This document shows positions 7,467-16,381 of a stretch of 64,000 nucleotides of DNA, in pieces. The position numbers and the translations under genes are program-made. Location: assembly GCA_020638905.1 (NCBI GenBank), contig JACKHP010000008.1:62001-126000 (forward strand), in the 5' to 3' direction. The notes under the pieces are model-generated. The model saw only the letters and a list, made by a program, of their open reading frames with translations. It ran no database searches and was not told the DNA's origin. This stretch comes from Planctomycetota bacterium. Lineage in GTDB: Bacteria; Planctomycetota; B15-G4. Positions within the stretch are counted from its first letter, which is position 1. Every line of letters begins with the position of its first letter.

Positions 7467-8999
7467 ATGGCCGATGCGACGCAGGACGCCGGGGGTGGCG
7501 CCGTCTGGCGTCTGCTCGCGCTGCTCGCGTTCGCGGCGGCGCTCACCGCCGGCGCGCTCGGCCTCGACTTCGGCAAGCACTGGGACGAGTGGCAGCACGT
7601 CGACGCGGCCTACACCGCGCTCGAGACCGGACGTCCGCTGCCGATGTTCTACAACTACCCGTCGCTCACCTTCGACCTGACGTGGATCGCGATCGGCGCG
7701 CAGGTCACGCTGGCGCGCGCGCTGCGCGACGGCGACGGAGACGTCACGGCCTGGCGGCACGACTACATCGAGCGCCGGCACGAGGCGCTGCAGCTCCGCA
7801 CGAGGGCCCTGTTCCTGGTGCTCTCGCTCGCCTCGGGACTGCTGCTGTTCGTCCTCGCGCGCGACCTCGCCGGGCCACGCGTGGCGGTCCTCGCGTCGGC
7901 GCTGCTGCTGGGCAGCCACGAGTTCCTCTACCACGCGCGCTTCATCGCGCCGGACGGACCGCTCGCGACCTGCGCCGTGCTGTGCTTCGCCGGACTCGTC
8001 GCGGCGTCCCGCAGCGGACGGCTGCGCGGGCTCGTGCTGGCCGCCGTCGCGGCCGGACTCGCCACGTCGGCGAAGTACACCGGCGTGTTCCTCGTGCTGC
8101 CGGTGATGCTCGCCGGACCGTTGCTGCGCGTGGGGACGTCCCGGCGCTGGCTGCGCGCGGCGGGCCTGGCCGCGCTGGCCGGCGCCGTCTTCCTGGTCAC
8201 CACGCCCGGAGCGCTGCTCGAGACCGGCAAGCTGCTCGAGCACGTGCGCATGCAGCAGGAGGTGTACGCCGAGGGCCACCGCGTCTACACCGTCGACGCC
8301 GGCTGGGACCACGCGCGGCACGTCCTCGAGTACCTCGGCACGCAGCTCTTCGAGCGCTGGCCCGCGCTCGACCTCGCGCTCGCCCTGCTCGCCTGCATGG
8401 GACTCGTCGCGGCGATCCGGCGGCGTCCCCGGTTCGTGCTGCTGCTCGCATCGGGGCTGCTGCCCTACCTCGCGCTGCTCGTGGCGCACCGCGTGTTCAT
8501 CGTGCGCAACCTGCTTCCGCTCGTCCCGTTCGTGGCGCTGGCCTGCGCGGCGGGCATCGCGCTGGTGATCGGCGCGCTGCCGGTGCGTGCGCGGCGCGCG
8601 GCGTCGGTCGCCGCCGCTCTGCTCGCCGCGGGACTGCTCGCGCGGCGCGTCGACGACGGCGCGCAGATCCTCGAGCACGGGGGCGATCCGTCGTATGCCT
8701 ACCGCCTCGCGGCCGAGGACCTCGACGCGCATCCCGAGCTGGCGGTCTACGTGGCCGACGACGTGCGCCGGCAGATGAAGAAGTTCGGCATCCGCGTGGC
8801 GAGCGCCGTCGGCGACCCCGACGCGGCCGAGCGTGCGCTCGTGCTGCCCCAGCGCTTCCCGTCCACGTCGCCGTCGCTCATCGAGCGCTGGTACGGCGTG
8901 CCCGACGTGAACTACCGCTACTACCACTCGTGGCACCAGCGCAAGCCGGCCCTGATCTCCGTGGATCTGGCGCGCGAGTACGACGAGCTCGCGCGATGA
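7467..8999 (+). CDS. GT-C membrane glycosyltransferase (GT39/ArnT-like)
   Basis: A 510-residue integral membrane protein with about nine or ten hydrophobic segments. After the first transmembrane helix comes HWDEWQHVDAAY, an acidic Asp-Glu pair in the first periplasmic loop as expected for polyprenyl-phosphate-sugar-dependent GT-C enzymes. The C-terminal 130 residues are soluble. GAGGAG six bases upstream fixes the ATG at 7467. It is the first gene of a four-gene operon; its TGA overlaps the next ATG (ATGA). The likely role is transfer of a lipid-linked sugar to a protein or glycan on the outer face of the membrane; acceptor unknown. Its pairing with cytochrome/DUF1501 genes is unusual. Confidence 0.82.
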   Translation: MADATQDAGGGAVWRLLALLAFAAALTAGALGLDFGKHWDEWQHVDAAYTALETGRPLPMFYNYPSLTFDLTWIAIGAQVTLARALRDGDGDVTAWRHDYIERRHEALQLRTRALFLVLSLASGLLLFVLARDLAGPRVAVLASALLLGSHEFLYHARFIAPDGPLATCAVLCFAGLVAASRSGRLRGLVLAAVAAGLATSAKYTGVFLVLPVMLAGPLLRVGTSRRWLRAAGLAALAGAVFLVTTPGALLETGKLLEHVRMQQEVYAEGHRVYTVDAGWDHARHVLEYLGTQLFERWPALDLALALLACMGLVAAIRRRPRFVLLLASGLLPYLALLVAHRVFIVRNLLPLVPFVALACAAGIALVIGALPVRARRAASVAAALLAAGLLARRVDDGAQILEHGGDPSYAYRLAAEDLDAHPELAVYVADDVRRQMKKFGIRVASAVGDPDAAERALVLPQRFPSTSPSLIERWYGVPDVNYRYYHSWHQRKPALISVDLAREYDELAR

Positions 9000-11800
9000 G
9001 CGCGCGCGTCGCCGCCGCGGTCGTCGTCGTCCTGGGCGCGTTCGTCGCGGCCCGCGCGCAGGACGCCGACGCGTCTCCGGACTTCGCGCGCGACGTGCGT
9101 CCCGTGCTGGCGCGTTGCCTGCAGTGCCACGCGGGCGACGAGCCCGAGTCGGCGCTGCGGCTCGAGACGCGCGCGGACGCGCTGCGCGCCGGCGAGTCGG
9201 GACGTCCCGCGCTGGTGCCGGGGGACGCGGCGGCGTCGGAGCTGCTGCGCCGCGTGGCGTCGCGCGACCCGCTCGAGCGCATGCCGCCGGGCGAACGTGC
9301 GCCGCTCACGTCCGACGAGATCGCGCGTCTCGCCCGCTGGATCGACGCGGGCGCAGCGTGGCCCGACGAGCGCGCGACGCACTGGGCCTTCCGTCCCGTG
9401 CGGCGACCGGACGTGCCCGCGGTGCACGACGCCGCCTGGCCGCGCGACGCGCTCGACGCCTTCGTGCTCGCGCGGCTCGAGGCCGCCGGGATGCGTCCGG
9501 CGCCGGAGGCCGACCCGGCCACGCTCGCGCGCAGGCTCTCGCTCGACCTCGTGGGGCTGCCGCCGGATCCGTCCGACGTGGAGGCGCTCCGGCGCGACCC
9601 GTCGACGTACGACGCGCTCGTCGAGAAGCTGCTCGCGTCGCCGCACTTCGCCGAGCGCTGGGCGAGGCACTGGCTCGATCGCGCCGGCTACGCCGACTCG
9701 GACGGCTACGAGAACGACAAGGCGCGTCCCGAGGCGTGGCGCTGGCGCGACTGGGTCATCGAGGCGATCGACGCCGACCTTCCCTTCGACCGCTTCGTGA
9801 CCGAGCAGGTGGCCGGCGACCTGCTGCCCGACCGCGACCGCGGCACGCGCCTCGCCACGGGCTTCTTCCGCCAGACGCTCACGAACACCGAGGCGGGCAT
9901 CGACCCGGAGGAGTTCCGCGTCGAGGCGGTGCAGGCGCGCGTCGACCTGCTCGGCACCGCGCTGCTGGGACTCACGCTGGGCTGCGCGCGCTGCCACGAC
10001 CACAAGTACGACCCGATCCCCACGCGCGACTACTACGCGCTCTTCGCGTTCTTCGACGACGCCGACGAGGGGACGCTGCGCCTGCCGGCCGATCCCGGGG
10101 CGCTCGCGACGTACGAACGGCAGACGCGCGCGGCGCAGCAGGCGATCGCGCCGCTCGAGGCCGCCTACGAGGCGGCGCGGGCGGCGTGGAGTGCGCGCGC
10201 GACGCACCTCGTCCCGGCGGCGATCGCGGGGGTGCGTCCCGACGGCGTCGTCGACCTCGCACGCACGGGATCGCCCGCGAGCCTGCGCGCGCCGGTGCCC
10301 GACGAGCCCGTGCTCGGCGTGGCGCTGGAGGTCTTCCCGCAGGCGGAACCGGGCGAGGTGACCCGCCTCACGCTGCGCGCCGACGGCACCGACGTGCCGC
10401 TCGGCGAGCCCGGGCGCAGCGCGACGTGGACGACGTCCGACGCGTACCGCCACGCGACGTGGCTCGTCGACGGGCCGCTGCCGAGCGACGCCGCGTCGGT
10501 CACGTGCGTGCTCGAGACGCGCGGCGCGCCGCCGCGCGTCCGGCTGGCCTTCCTCGCGGGAGGGATCGACACGAACGCGCTGCCCGACGACGTGCGCCAG
10601 GCCATGTCCACGCCCGAGGCGGCGCGCACGCCCCAGCAACGCGATCAGCTCGTGGCCTACGAGGTGCGCTCGGACGACGACGTGCGCGAGGCGCTGCGCG
10701 CGCTCACGCGCGCACGCAAGGAGCTGCCGGAGCATCCCGCGCCGCTGGCCCAGGTGCTCGTGCCCCACGCCGGTGCGCCGCGGGAGGCGCACGTGCTCGT
10801 GCGCGGCGACTTCCTGCGTCCCGCCGAGCTCGTCGTGCCGGGGACGCCCGCGGTGCTGCCGCCGCTCGACGCCACGGGCGCGCGCGCCTCGCGGCTCGAC
10901 CTCGCGCGCTGGCTCGTCGATCCGGCGCAGCCGCTCACCGCGCGCGTGTTCGTCGACGACGTCTGGCGCCATCTCTTCGGCGAGGGACTCGTCGGCACGC
11001 CCGACGACTTCGGCACGCGCGGCGAGCCGCCGTCCCATCCCGAGCTGCTCGACCGGCTCGCGTGGGACGTCGTGCACGGCGGCTGGAGCCGCAAGGACCT
11101 CGTGCGGCGCATCGTGCGTTCGGCGACCTACCGGCAGGCGTCGATCGTGCGCCCCGATGCCGAGGCGGCCGACCCGGACGCGCGCCTGCTGCACCGCCAG
11201 CGGCGCGTGCCGGTCGAGGCCGAGATCGTGCGCGACCAGGCCCTCGCCGCGAGCGGGCTGCTCGCACCGCGCGTGGGCGGACCGAGCGTGTTCCCGCCGC
11301 TGCCCGACGGCGTGGCCGACAAGAGCTACGCGAACCTCTTCACCTGGGAGACGAGCGTCGGCGACGACGCGCACCGGCGCGGGATGTACACGTTCTTCAA
11401 GCGCACCGCGCCGCACCCGCACCTCGTCGAGTTCGACGCGCCGTCGTCGCTCACGAGCTGCCCCGCGCGCATGCGCTCGATCACGCCGCAGCAGGCGCTC
11501 GTGCTGCTGGACGATCCGGTCTGGGTCGAAGCGGCGGCGGCGCTCGCCCGGCGCGTGCGCCAGGAGGCCGACGGCGACGAGGCGCGGATCTCCCGCGCGT
11601 TCCGGCTGTGCCTGGCGCGCGCGCCCGAGCCGGCGGAGGTCGCGGCGCTGGCGGGACTGCTCGCCGAGGCGCGCGCGTGGTACGACGGACGCGCCGACGA
11701 CGCGCGCGCGTTCGTGGGCGAGCCCGACGCCGAGCTGGCCGCGCTGGCGGCCACGCTGCGCGTGCTCTTCACCCTCGACGAGTTCCTGGTGCGCCCGTGA
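8996..11800 (+). CDS. PSCyt1-DUF1549-DUF1553 secreted cytochrome-like protein
   Basis: A 934-residue protein with a signal peptide (cut near AARAQ, residues 20-22). A cytochrome c-like PSCyt1 domain follows with one haem motif CLQCH (Cys41, Cys44, His45). DUF1549 covers about residues 140-360 and holds the conserved CARCHDHKYDPI block (C330 to H334), preceded by RWARHWLDRAGYADSDGYE. DUF1553 fills the C-terminal third, with the typical RVFVDDVWRHLFGEGLVGT, SHPELLDRLA and MYTFFKRTAPHP segments. This architecture is characteristic of Planctomycetota and its biochemical role is unknown; redox or polymer degradation roles have been proposed. The middle part (about 390-590) is likely a carbohydrate-binding-type beta domain. 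Start overlaps the preceding stop (ATGA); end overlaps the next start (GTGA). Confidence 0.92.
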   Translation: MSARVAAAVVVVLGAFVAARAQDADASPDFARDVRPVLARCLQCHAGDEPESALRLETRADALRAGESGRPALVPGDAAASELLRRVASRDPLERMPPGERAPLTSDEIARLARWIDAGAAWPDERATHWAFRPVRRPDVPAVHDAAWPRDALDAFVLARLEAAGMRPAPEADPATLARRLSLDLVGLPPDPSDVEALRRDPSTYDALVEKLLASPHFAERWARHWLDRAGYADSDGYENDKARPEAWRWRDWVIEAIDADLPFDRFVTEQVAGDLLPDRDRGTRLATGFFRQTLTNTEAGIDPEEFRVEAVQARVDLLGTALLGLTLGCARCHDHKYDPIPTRDYYALFAFFDDADEGTLRLPADPGALATYERQTRAAQQAIAPLEAAYEAARAAWSARATHLVPAAIAGVRPDGVVDLARTGSPASLRAPVPDEPVLGVALEVFPQAEPGEVTRLTLRADGTDVPLGEPGRSATWTTSDAYRHATWLVDGPLPSDAASVTCVLETRGAPPRVRLAFLAGGIDTNALPDDVRQAMSTPEAARTPQQRDQLVAYEVRSDDDVREALRALTRARKELPEHPAPLAQVLVPHAGAPREAHVLVRGDFLRPAELVVPGTPAVLPPLDATGARASRLDLARWLVDPAQPLTARVFVDDVWRHLFGEGLVGTPDDFGTRGEPPSHPELLDRLAWDVVHGGWSRKDLVRRIVRSATYRQASIVRPDAEAADPDARLLHRQRRVPVEAEIVRDQALAASGLLAPRVGGPSVFPPLPDGVADKSYANLFTWETSVGDDAHRRGMYTFFKRTAPHPHLVEFDAPSSLTSCPARMRSITPQQALVLLDDPVWVEAAAALARRVRQEADGDEARISRAFRLCLARAPEPAEVAALAGLLAEARAWYDGRADDARAFVGEPDAELAALAATLRVLFTLDEFLVRP

Positions 11801-13245
11801 ACGCCGAAGCGTCCAGCCGCCGTGCGTTCCTGACCGCCGCCGCGGGCGGACTGGGCATGGCCGCGCTCGGTCCGCTGCTGGCCGCCGCCGTGCTCGCCGA
11901 CGACGAGCCGCGTCCGTCGGGGACGCACTTCGCGCCGCGCGCGAAGTCGGTGATCTTCGTGCTGCTGGCCGGCGGCGCGAGCCAGCTCGACCTGTTCGAT
12001 CCCAAGCCGAGGCTGCGCGAGCTGCACGGACGTCCCATGCCGGCGTCGCTGCTGCGCGACGTGCGCTTCGCCTTCGTCCAGAAGGACTCGGCCGTGCTGC
12101 AGGGATCGCCGCGCGCGTTCGCGCCGCGCGGTGCGTGCGGCATGCAGCTCTCCGAGCTGCTGCCGCACCTGGGCGGCGTGGCCGACGAGCTGCTGCTCGT
12201 GCGCTCGATGCACACGAGCGAGTTCAACCATCATCCCGCCCAGCTCGTGATGCAGTGCGGACGGGCCGCGTTCGGCCTGCCCAGCGCGGGCTCGTGGATC
12301 ACCTACGCGCTCGGCAGCGAGAACCGCGACCTGCCCGGCTACGTCGTGCTCACCGCGGGACGCGGCAGCAGCGGCGGCGCGACGCTCTGGCAGAGCGGCT
12401 TCCTGCCGTCGGGCCACGCGGGCGTGCCGCTGCGTCCGGTGGGCGAGCCGCTGATCGACCTGGCCGACCCGCCGGGCCTGCCGCGCGCCCTGCAGCGACG
12501 CGCGCTCGCCGTGCGCGGGACGCTCGACGCGCTCGCCGCCGCGCGCACCGGAGATCCGTCGGTGGCCGACCGCATCGCGAGCTTCGAGCTCGCGGCGCGC
12601 ATGCAGCTCGCGGCGCCCGAGGCGCTCGACTGGCGCGGCGAGCCCGCGTCGATGCTCGAAGAGTACGGCGTGACGCGCGACGACCCGCAGATCGTCGCCG
12701 AGCGCGACGGCGGTCCGGGACAGTACCGCACGTTCGCCGCGAACTGCCTGCTCGCCCGGCGCCTCGTCGAACGCGGCGTGCGCTGCGTGAACCTGGTCCA
12801 CGCGAGCTGGGACCACCACGGCAACCTCGACGTCGAGCTGGGCTTCAACGCGGGCATGGCCGACCGTCCGCTGGCGGCGCTCGTGCGCGACCTCCGGCGT
12901 CGCGGGCTGCTCGACGAGACGCTGCTCGTGATCGCCACCGAGTTCGGACGCACGCCGCTGGGCGAGAACCGCGTCGGCGAGACGCCCAACACCGGACGCG
13001 ACCACCATCCCTTCGCGTTCAGCGTGCTGCTGGCGGGGGGCGGCTGCAAGGGCGGCGAGGTCTACGGCGAGACCGACGAGCTGGGCTGGGACGTGGTGCG
13101 CGATCCCGTCCACGTGAACGACCTGCACGCCACGGTGCTGCACCTGCTGGGACTCGATCACCTGCGCCTCACGCACCGCTTCCAGGGACGCGACTTCCGC
13201 CTCACCGACGTGGCCGGCCGCGTCGTGCACGAGTGGATCGCATGA
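11797..13245 (+). CDS. DUF1501 family protein, Tat-exported
   Basis: A 482-residue DUF1501 protein, a member of the alkaline-phosphatase-like superfamily. The N-terminus has a Tat-type signal (SSRRAFLTAAAGGLG), followed by KSVIFVLLAGGASQLDLFDPKP, the block that opens DUF1501. Other family marks are MPASLLRDV, LLVRSMHTSEFNHHPAQL, TEFGRTPLGEN and GRDHHPFAFSVLLAGGG. The GTG start at 11797 overlaps the previous TGA; the TGA overlaps the next ATG. DUF1501 genes normally follow PSCyt1-DUF1549-DUF1553 genes in Planctomycetota, as here, so the two products very likely work together in the periplasm. The reaction is unknown. Confidence 0.93.
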   Translation: MNAEASSRRAFLTAAAGGLGMAALGPLLAAAVLADDEPRPSGTHFAPRAKSVIFVLLAGGASQLDLFDPKPRLRELHGRPMPASLLRDVRFAFVQKDSAVLQGSPRAFAPRGACGMQLSELLPHLGGVADELLLVRSMHTSEFNHHPAQLVMQCGRAAFGLPSAGSWITYALGSENRDLPGYVVLTAGRGSSGGATLWQSGFLPSGHAGVPLRPVGEPLIDLADPPGLPRALQRRALAVRGTLDALAAARTGDPSVADRIASFELAARMQLAAPEALDWRGEPASMLEEYGVTRDDPQIVAERDGGPGQYRTFAANCLLARRLVERGVRCVNLVHASWDHHGNLDVELGFNAGMADRPLAALVRDLRRRGLLDETLLVIATEFGRTPLGENRVGETPNTGRDHHPFAFSVLLAGGGCKGGEVYGETDELGWDVVRDPVHVNDLHATVLHLLGLDHLRLTHRFQGRDFRLTDVAGRVVHEWIA

Positions 13246-15041
13246 ACACGTCCGACGACGACACGCGGGATCCGGCGCGCGCGCAGGCCGACGACGCGCG
13301 GGACGCGCACGCGCCGGAGCGCGGCGCGGCGCTGCGCAGGCTCGCGGCCCTCGGTGGCGGACTCGGCGTGGCGACCGGCGTGTGGACCGCGTGGCCGGCG
13401 TTCGAGGCCGCGGCGTCCGAGATCGGGCGCCAGGAGTGGCTCGCGCACGACCTGCTGCGGCTCGCGGCGCGTCCGCTGCTCGCGCCGACGCGGGACGTGC
13501 TGCTCGCGGGGCTCGCCGGCGCGGCGATCGGGCTGCTGCTCGGTGCGTCCGTCCGGCTGCGCGTGGTGCGGACCGTCGCGCTGCGGGCGCTCTCGGCGCT
13601 CGGAGGCGTCCTGTTGCTGGGCGCGCTCGTGGCCTGGGCGCGCATGGCGTGGCTCGACGCGCGGCGTCCCCCCGACGGCGCGCCGAACGTGGTCTGGATC
13701 GTGATCGACGCGCTGCGCGCCGACGCCCTCGGATGCTACGGCTGCGCGCGTGACACGAGTCCGTTCGTCGACGAGCTGGCCGCGTCGGGCGTGCGCTTCG
13801 AGCGCGCCCTGAGCCAGGAGTCGTACACGCTCGCGTCGGCCGCGTCGTACCTGACCTCGACCTATCCCACGACCCACCGGGTGCTGTACGACCTGCCACG
13901 CATCGACACGCTGGCACCCGGCGCGGTCACGCTGGCCGAGCTGTTGAGCGACGCGGGGTACGCCACCGGCGCGTTCGTGTTCAACCCGCACCTGCTCGCG
14001 CGGCACCGCTTCGACCAGGGCTTCGACGTGTACGACGACGACGCCAAGGCCGAGGGCATCGACGGCGACTCGCCCACCTGGCTCGCGCACGAGACGGCGG
14101 CCTTCATGCAGCGCAAGGTCGACGCGTTCCTCGCCGCGACGTCCGACGAGCGCCCGCGCTTCATGTACCTGCACTATCGCGACGTCCACGGACCGTACGT
14201 GCCGCCGCCCGAGTACGCCGCGCGCTTCGTGCACGACGACTGGCCGGCCGCGCTGCGCGAGCGTCCGGTGGCCGACGCGTTGCGTCCCCTGAAGGAGACG
14301 CCGCCGTACCTGCCGTTCGTCGAGTACCAGCGCGCGCTCTACGACGCCGAGGTCGCGTACACCGACGACATGCTGCGGCGCCTCTTCGCGCGCCTGGCCG
14401 AGCACGGGATCGACCGTGAGCACACGCTCTTCGTGCTGTGCGCCGACCACGGCGAGGAGTTCCACGACCCGCACCCGGACGACGAGCCCTCGTTCAGCCA
14501 CGGACGCACGCTCTACATCGAACAGATCCACGTGCCGCTCGTGCTGCTGCTGCCGGGACGCGCGCCGCCACGCGTCGTGCGCGAGCCGGTCGAGCTGCTC
14601 GACCTCGCGCCCACGCTGCTCGACCTGCTGGGGCGTCCCGCGCCCTCGACCTTCGAGGGACGCAGCCTGCGTCCGTTGCTCGACGGCGGGACGCGCGCCG
14701 TGCGTCCGCTGTACAGCGGCGGGAGCCGGCAGCGCGGCGCCGTCCTGCTGGGCGACACGATCTACCTGGAGGACGACGCCGTGGCGCGCAAGGCGCGCGC
14801 GTTCAACGTGCGCCCCGCGCCCGGCGACGAGACGCGTCGACGCGTCGAGCTGTACGACCTCGCGAGCGATCCGGGCGAGACGTCCAACGCGGCGGGACGC
14901 CTGCGCGAGCGGGCGCGCGCGCTGCACGGCCTGCTCGACGCGTGGCTGCGCCGGACGGGCGACGACCCTCCCACGGCCGAACTCGACGAGGCCACGCGCG
15001 AGTCGCTGCGGGCGCTCGGTTACCTGGGCGATGAGCGCTAG
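13242..15041 (+). CDS. Membrane sulfatase-superfamily protein without the usual FGly motif
   Basis: A 599-residue protein. The N-terminal 150 residues hold two or three hydrophobic segments (about 30-50, 85-105, 110-130). The catalytic domain opens with NVVWIVIDALRADALGCYG, contains the metal-binding Asp region, MYLHYRDVHGPYVPPP and LFVLCADHGEEFHDPHP, and ends with the LYDLASDPGETSNAA block typical of arylsulfatases. The nucleophile region reads QESYTLASAASYLTS, so the C/S-x-P/A-x-R signature needed for formylglycine is missing. It may therefore be a phosphatase or phosphotransferase, or an inactive homologue. It starts inside the previous stop codon (ATGA) and is the last gene of the operon. 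A hydrophobic N-terminus instead of a cleaved signal places the active domain in the periplasm. Confidence 0.82.
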   Translation: MNTSDDDTRDPARAQADDARDAHAPERGAALRRLAALGGGLGVATGVWTAWPAFEAAASEIGRQEWLAHDLLRLAARPLLAPTRDVLLAGLAGAAIGLLLGASVRLRVVRTVALRALSALGGVLLLGALVAWARMAWLDARRPPDGAPNVVWIVIDALRADALGCYGCARDTSPFVDELAASGVRFERALSQESYTLASAASYLTSTYPTTHRVLYDLPRIDTLAPGAVTLAELLSDAGYATGAFVFNPHLLARHRFDQGFDVYDDDAKAEGIDGDSPTWLAHETAAFMQRKVDAFLAATSDERPRFMYLHYRDVHGPYVPPPEYAARFVHDDWPAALRERPVADALRPLKETPPYLPFVEYQRALYDAEVAYTDDMLRRLFARLAEHGIDREHTLFVLCADHGEEFHDPHPDDEPSFSHGRTLYIEQIHVPLVLLLPGRAPPRVVREPVELLDLAPTLLDLLGRPAPSTFEGRSLRPLLDGGTRAVRPLYSGGSRQRGAVLLGDTIYLEDDAVARKARAFNVRPAPGDETRRRVELYDLASDPGETSNAAGRLRERARALHGLLDAWLRRTGDDPPTAELDEATRESLRALGYLGDER

Positions 15042-15059
15042 TGCGGAGACGGGCGCCGC

Positions 15060-15088
15060 TTGGCGGACGTCCGCCTTGCGGGTATAAT
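15060..15088 (+). promoter_or_regulatory. Sigma-70-like promoter with embedded 14-bp palindrome
   Basis: TTGGCG (15060-15065) and a perfect TATAAT (15083-15088) are separated by 17 bp, the best consensus promoter in the window. A perfect 14-bp palindrome, GGCGGACGTCCGCC (15062-15075), overlaps the -35 box and spacer, where a bound repressor would block transcription. The promoter serves the VPEID-CTERM-like gene at 15148 with a leader of about 53 bases. Confidence 0.7.
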
Positions 15089-15147
15089 CTCAGCGAGTCT
15101 CCGAGCCCCTGCGGCCGTCGATCCCGGCCCGCGCGTGAGCCACACCC

Positions 15148-15414
15148 GTGTCCATCATCCACCGGTCGTTCCACCTCGCTTCCCGCCCCCTCGCCGCGCT
15201 GCTCGTCACCGGCCTGCTGGCTTCGACGGCCTTCGCCGCCGGCCCCGGCCCGGGCGTCAAGGGCGACGCGCTGCCCATCGGCGGGACGGCCCAGACCAGC
15301 ACCCAGGGCCGCCGTTCGGCGCCCGAGATCGACGTGAGCCTGGCCGGCGCCGCCGCGGTGCTCGTCGTGGGCGGCCTGCTGCTGCTCACCGACCGCCGGC
15401 GCGTCCGCGCCTGA
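15148..15414 (+). CDS. Tiny secreted protein with VPEID-CTERM-like sorting signal
   Basis: An 88-residue protein. Residues 1-30 are a signal peptide (cleavage near TAFA-AG). Only about 28 residues of Gly/Pro/Thr-rich sequence follow before a tripartite C-terminal tail: APEID (58-62), a hydrophobic helix (65-80, LAGAAAVLVVGGLLLL) and an Arg cluster (DRRRVR). That is the layout of exosortase sorting signals, and PEID matches the VPEID-CTERM type, with Ala for Val. VPEID-CTERM proteins are known as very small proteins sorted by exosortase E/protease fusions; just such a fusion is encoded at 42415. The GTG start is the only one that gives a complete signal peptide. A strong promoter precedes it. 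It is convergent with the WecG-type gene at the edge of the polysaccharide locus. Confidence 0.75.
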   Translation: MSIIHRSFHLASRPLAALLVTGLLASTAFAAGPGPGVKGDALPIGGTAQTSTQGRRSAPEIDVSLAGAAAVLVVGGLLLLTDRRRVRA

Positions 15415-15423
15415 TCGGACGGC

Positions 15424-16377
15424 CTAGCGCGCCTCGTCGGGTCGGCGTCCATCGCCCGATCGGGAGAGGCGCTGCAGGGCCGCACGCGCCAGGAGCGTCA
15501 CAGCGAACGGGATGCCGCGCACGAGGTAGCGGTACGCCAGGCGGCGCGGCTCCTCCTTGAGGCGGTAGAGCCATTCGAGGCCGCCGCGCTGCATCCAGCC
15601 AGGGGCGCGCTTCACCTCGCCGGTGACGAAGCTGAAGCTGATGCCGACGCCGATCCACCAGGCGCCGGGCAGTTCGGCCCGCAGGGCGGCGATCAGCCGC
15701 TCCTGCTTGGGTGCGCCGAGGGCCACGAACACGATGTCGGGGGCGGCGGCGCGCAGGCGCTCCCGCACCTCGTCCACGGCCCGTTGGTCGCGCTCGAAGC
15801 CGAACGGCGGACAGTGGCTGCCGGCCACGCGCAGTCCCTCGAAGCGCGCGGCGAGGATCTCGCCGGCCCGCTCGGCGGTGCCTGGATTGCCGCCCAGCAG
15901 GAAGATCGAGCGTCCGGCGGGGGCCACGGCCTGCGAGACCGAGACGATCAGGTTCGAGCCGGCGACGCGCTCGGGGAGCGGCGTCCCCTGCAGCCGGCTG
16001 GCCCAGATGAGCGGCATGCCGTCGGCGACCAGCAGGTCGGCCTCGCCGCACAGGCGGGCGAACACTTTGTCGCGCACCAGCCGATGGAAGTAGTCGAGGT
16101 TCGGAGTCACGACCCAGCCGCCGCGGCCCGCAGCGAGGGCTCGGCCGATCAGGGCACCGCACTCGCGCTCGGTGATGGCGTGCAGCCGCACGCCGTGCAG
16201 CACGATCGACGGAACCGGCGGCAGCTCCGGCGGCCGGGGCGAGGTCGATCCGGACGGCGAGGACGCGCCGGGCGCTGACGCCGCTCCCGCGGGGGGCGCG
16301 GGCCGTTCGAGCGGCGACGGTGCGGGCGTGGGCCGTTCGGGCGGCGGGCGCCCAGGATCGGCGCCCGCGTCCGTCAT
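15424..16377 (-). CDS. WecG/TagA/CpsF family glycosyltransferase (GT26)
   Basis: A 317-residue protein. The first 60 residues are a Pro/Ala/Ser-rich extension absent from typical members (about 245 residues). The GT26 domain then begins with VLHGVRLHAITERECGALI and shows VTPNLDYFHRL, LLVADGMPLIWASRLQG, IFLLGGNPGTAERA and FVALGAPKQERLI. Members such as TagA and WecG add the second sugar (ManNAc or a uronic derivative) onto the lipid-linked first sugar on the cytoplasmic face. It starts four bases after the stop codon of the initiating sugar-phosphate transferase, so both are co-transcribed and likely act in sequence. The C-terminus has a basic amphipathic region fitting membrane association. 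Confidence 0.92.
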   Translation of the reverse strand: MTDAGADPGRPPPERPTPAPSPLERPAPPAGAASAPGASSPSGSTSPRPPELPPVPSIVLHGVRLHAITERECGALIGRALAAGRGGWVVTPNLDYFHRLVRDKVFARLCGEADLLVADGMPLIWASRLQGTPLPERVAGSNLIVSVSQAVAPAGRSIFLLGGNPGTAERAGEILAARFEGLRVAGSHCPPFGFERDQRAVDEVRERLRAAAPDIVFVALGAPKQERLIAALRAELPGAWWIGVGISFSFVTGEVKRAPGWMQRGGLEWLYRLKEEPRRLAYRYLVRGIPFAVTLLARAALQRLSRSGDGRRPDEAR

Positions 16378-16381
16378 CGAC

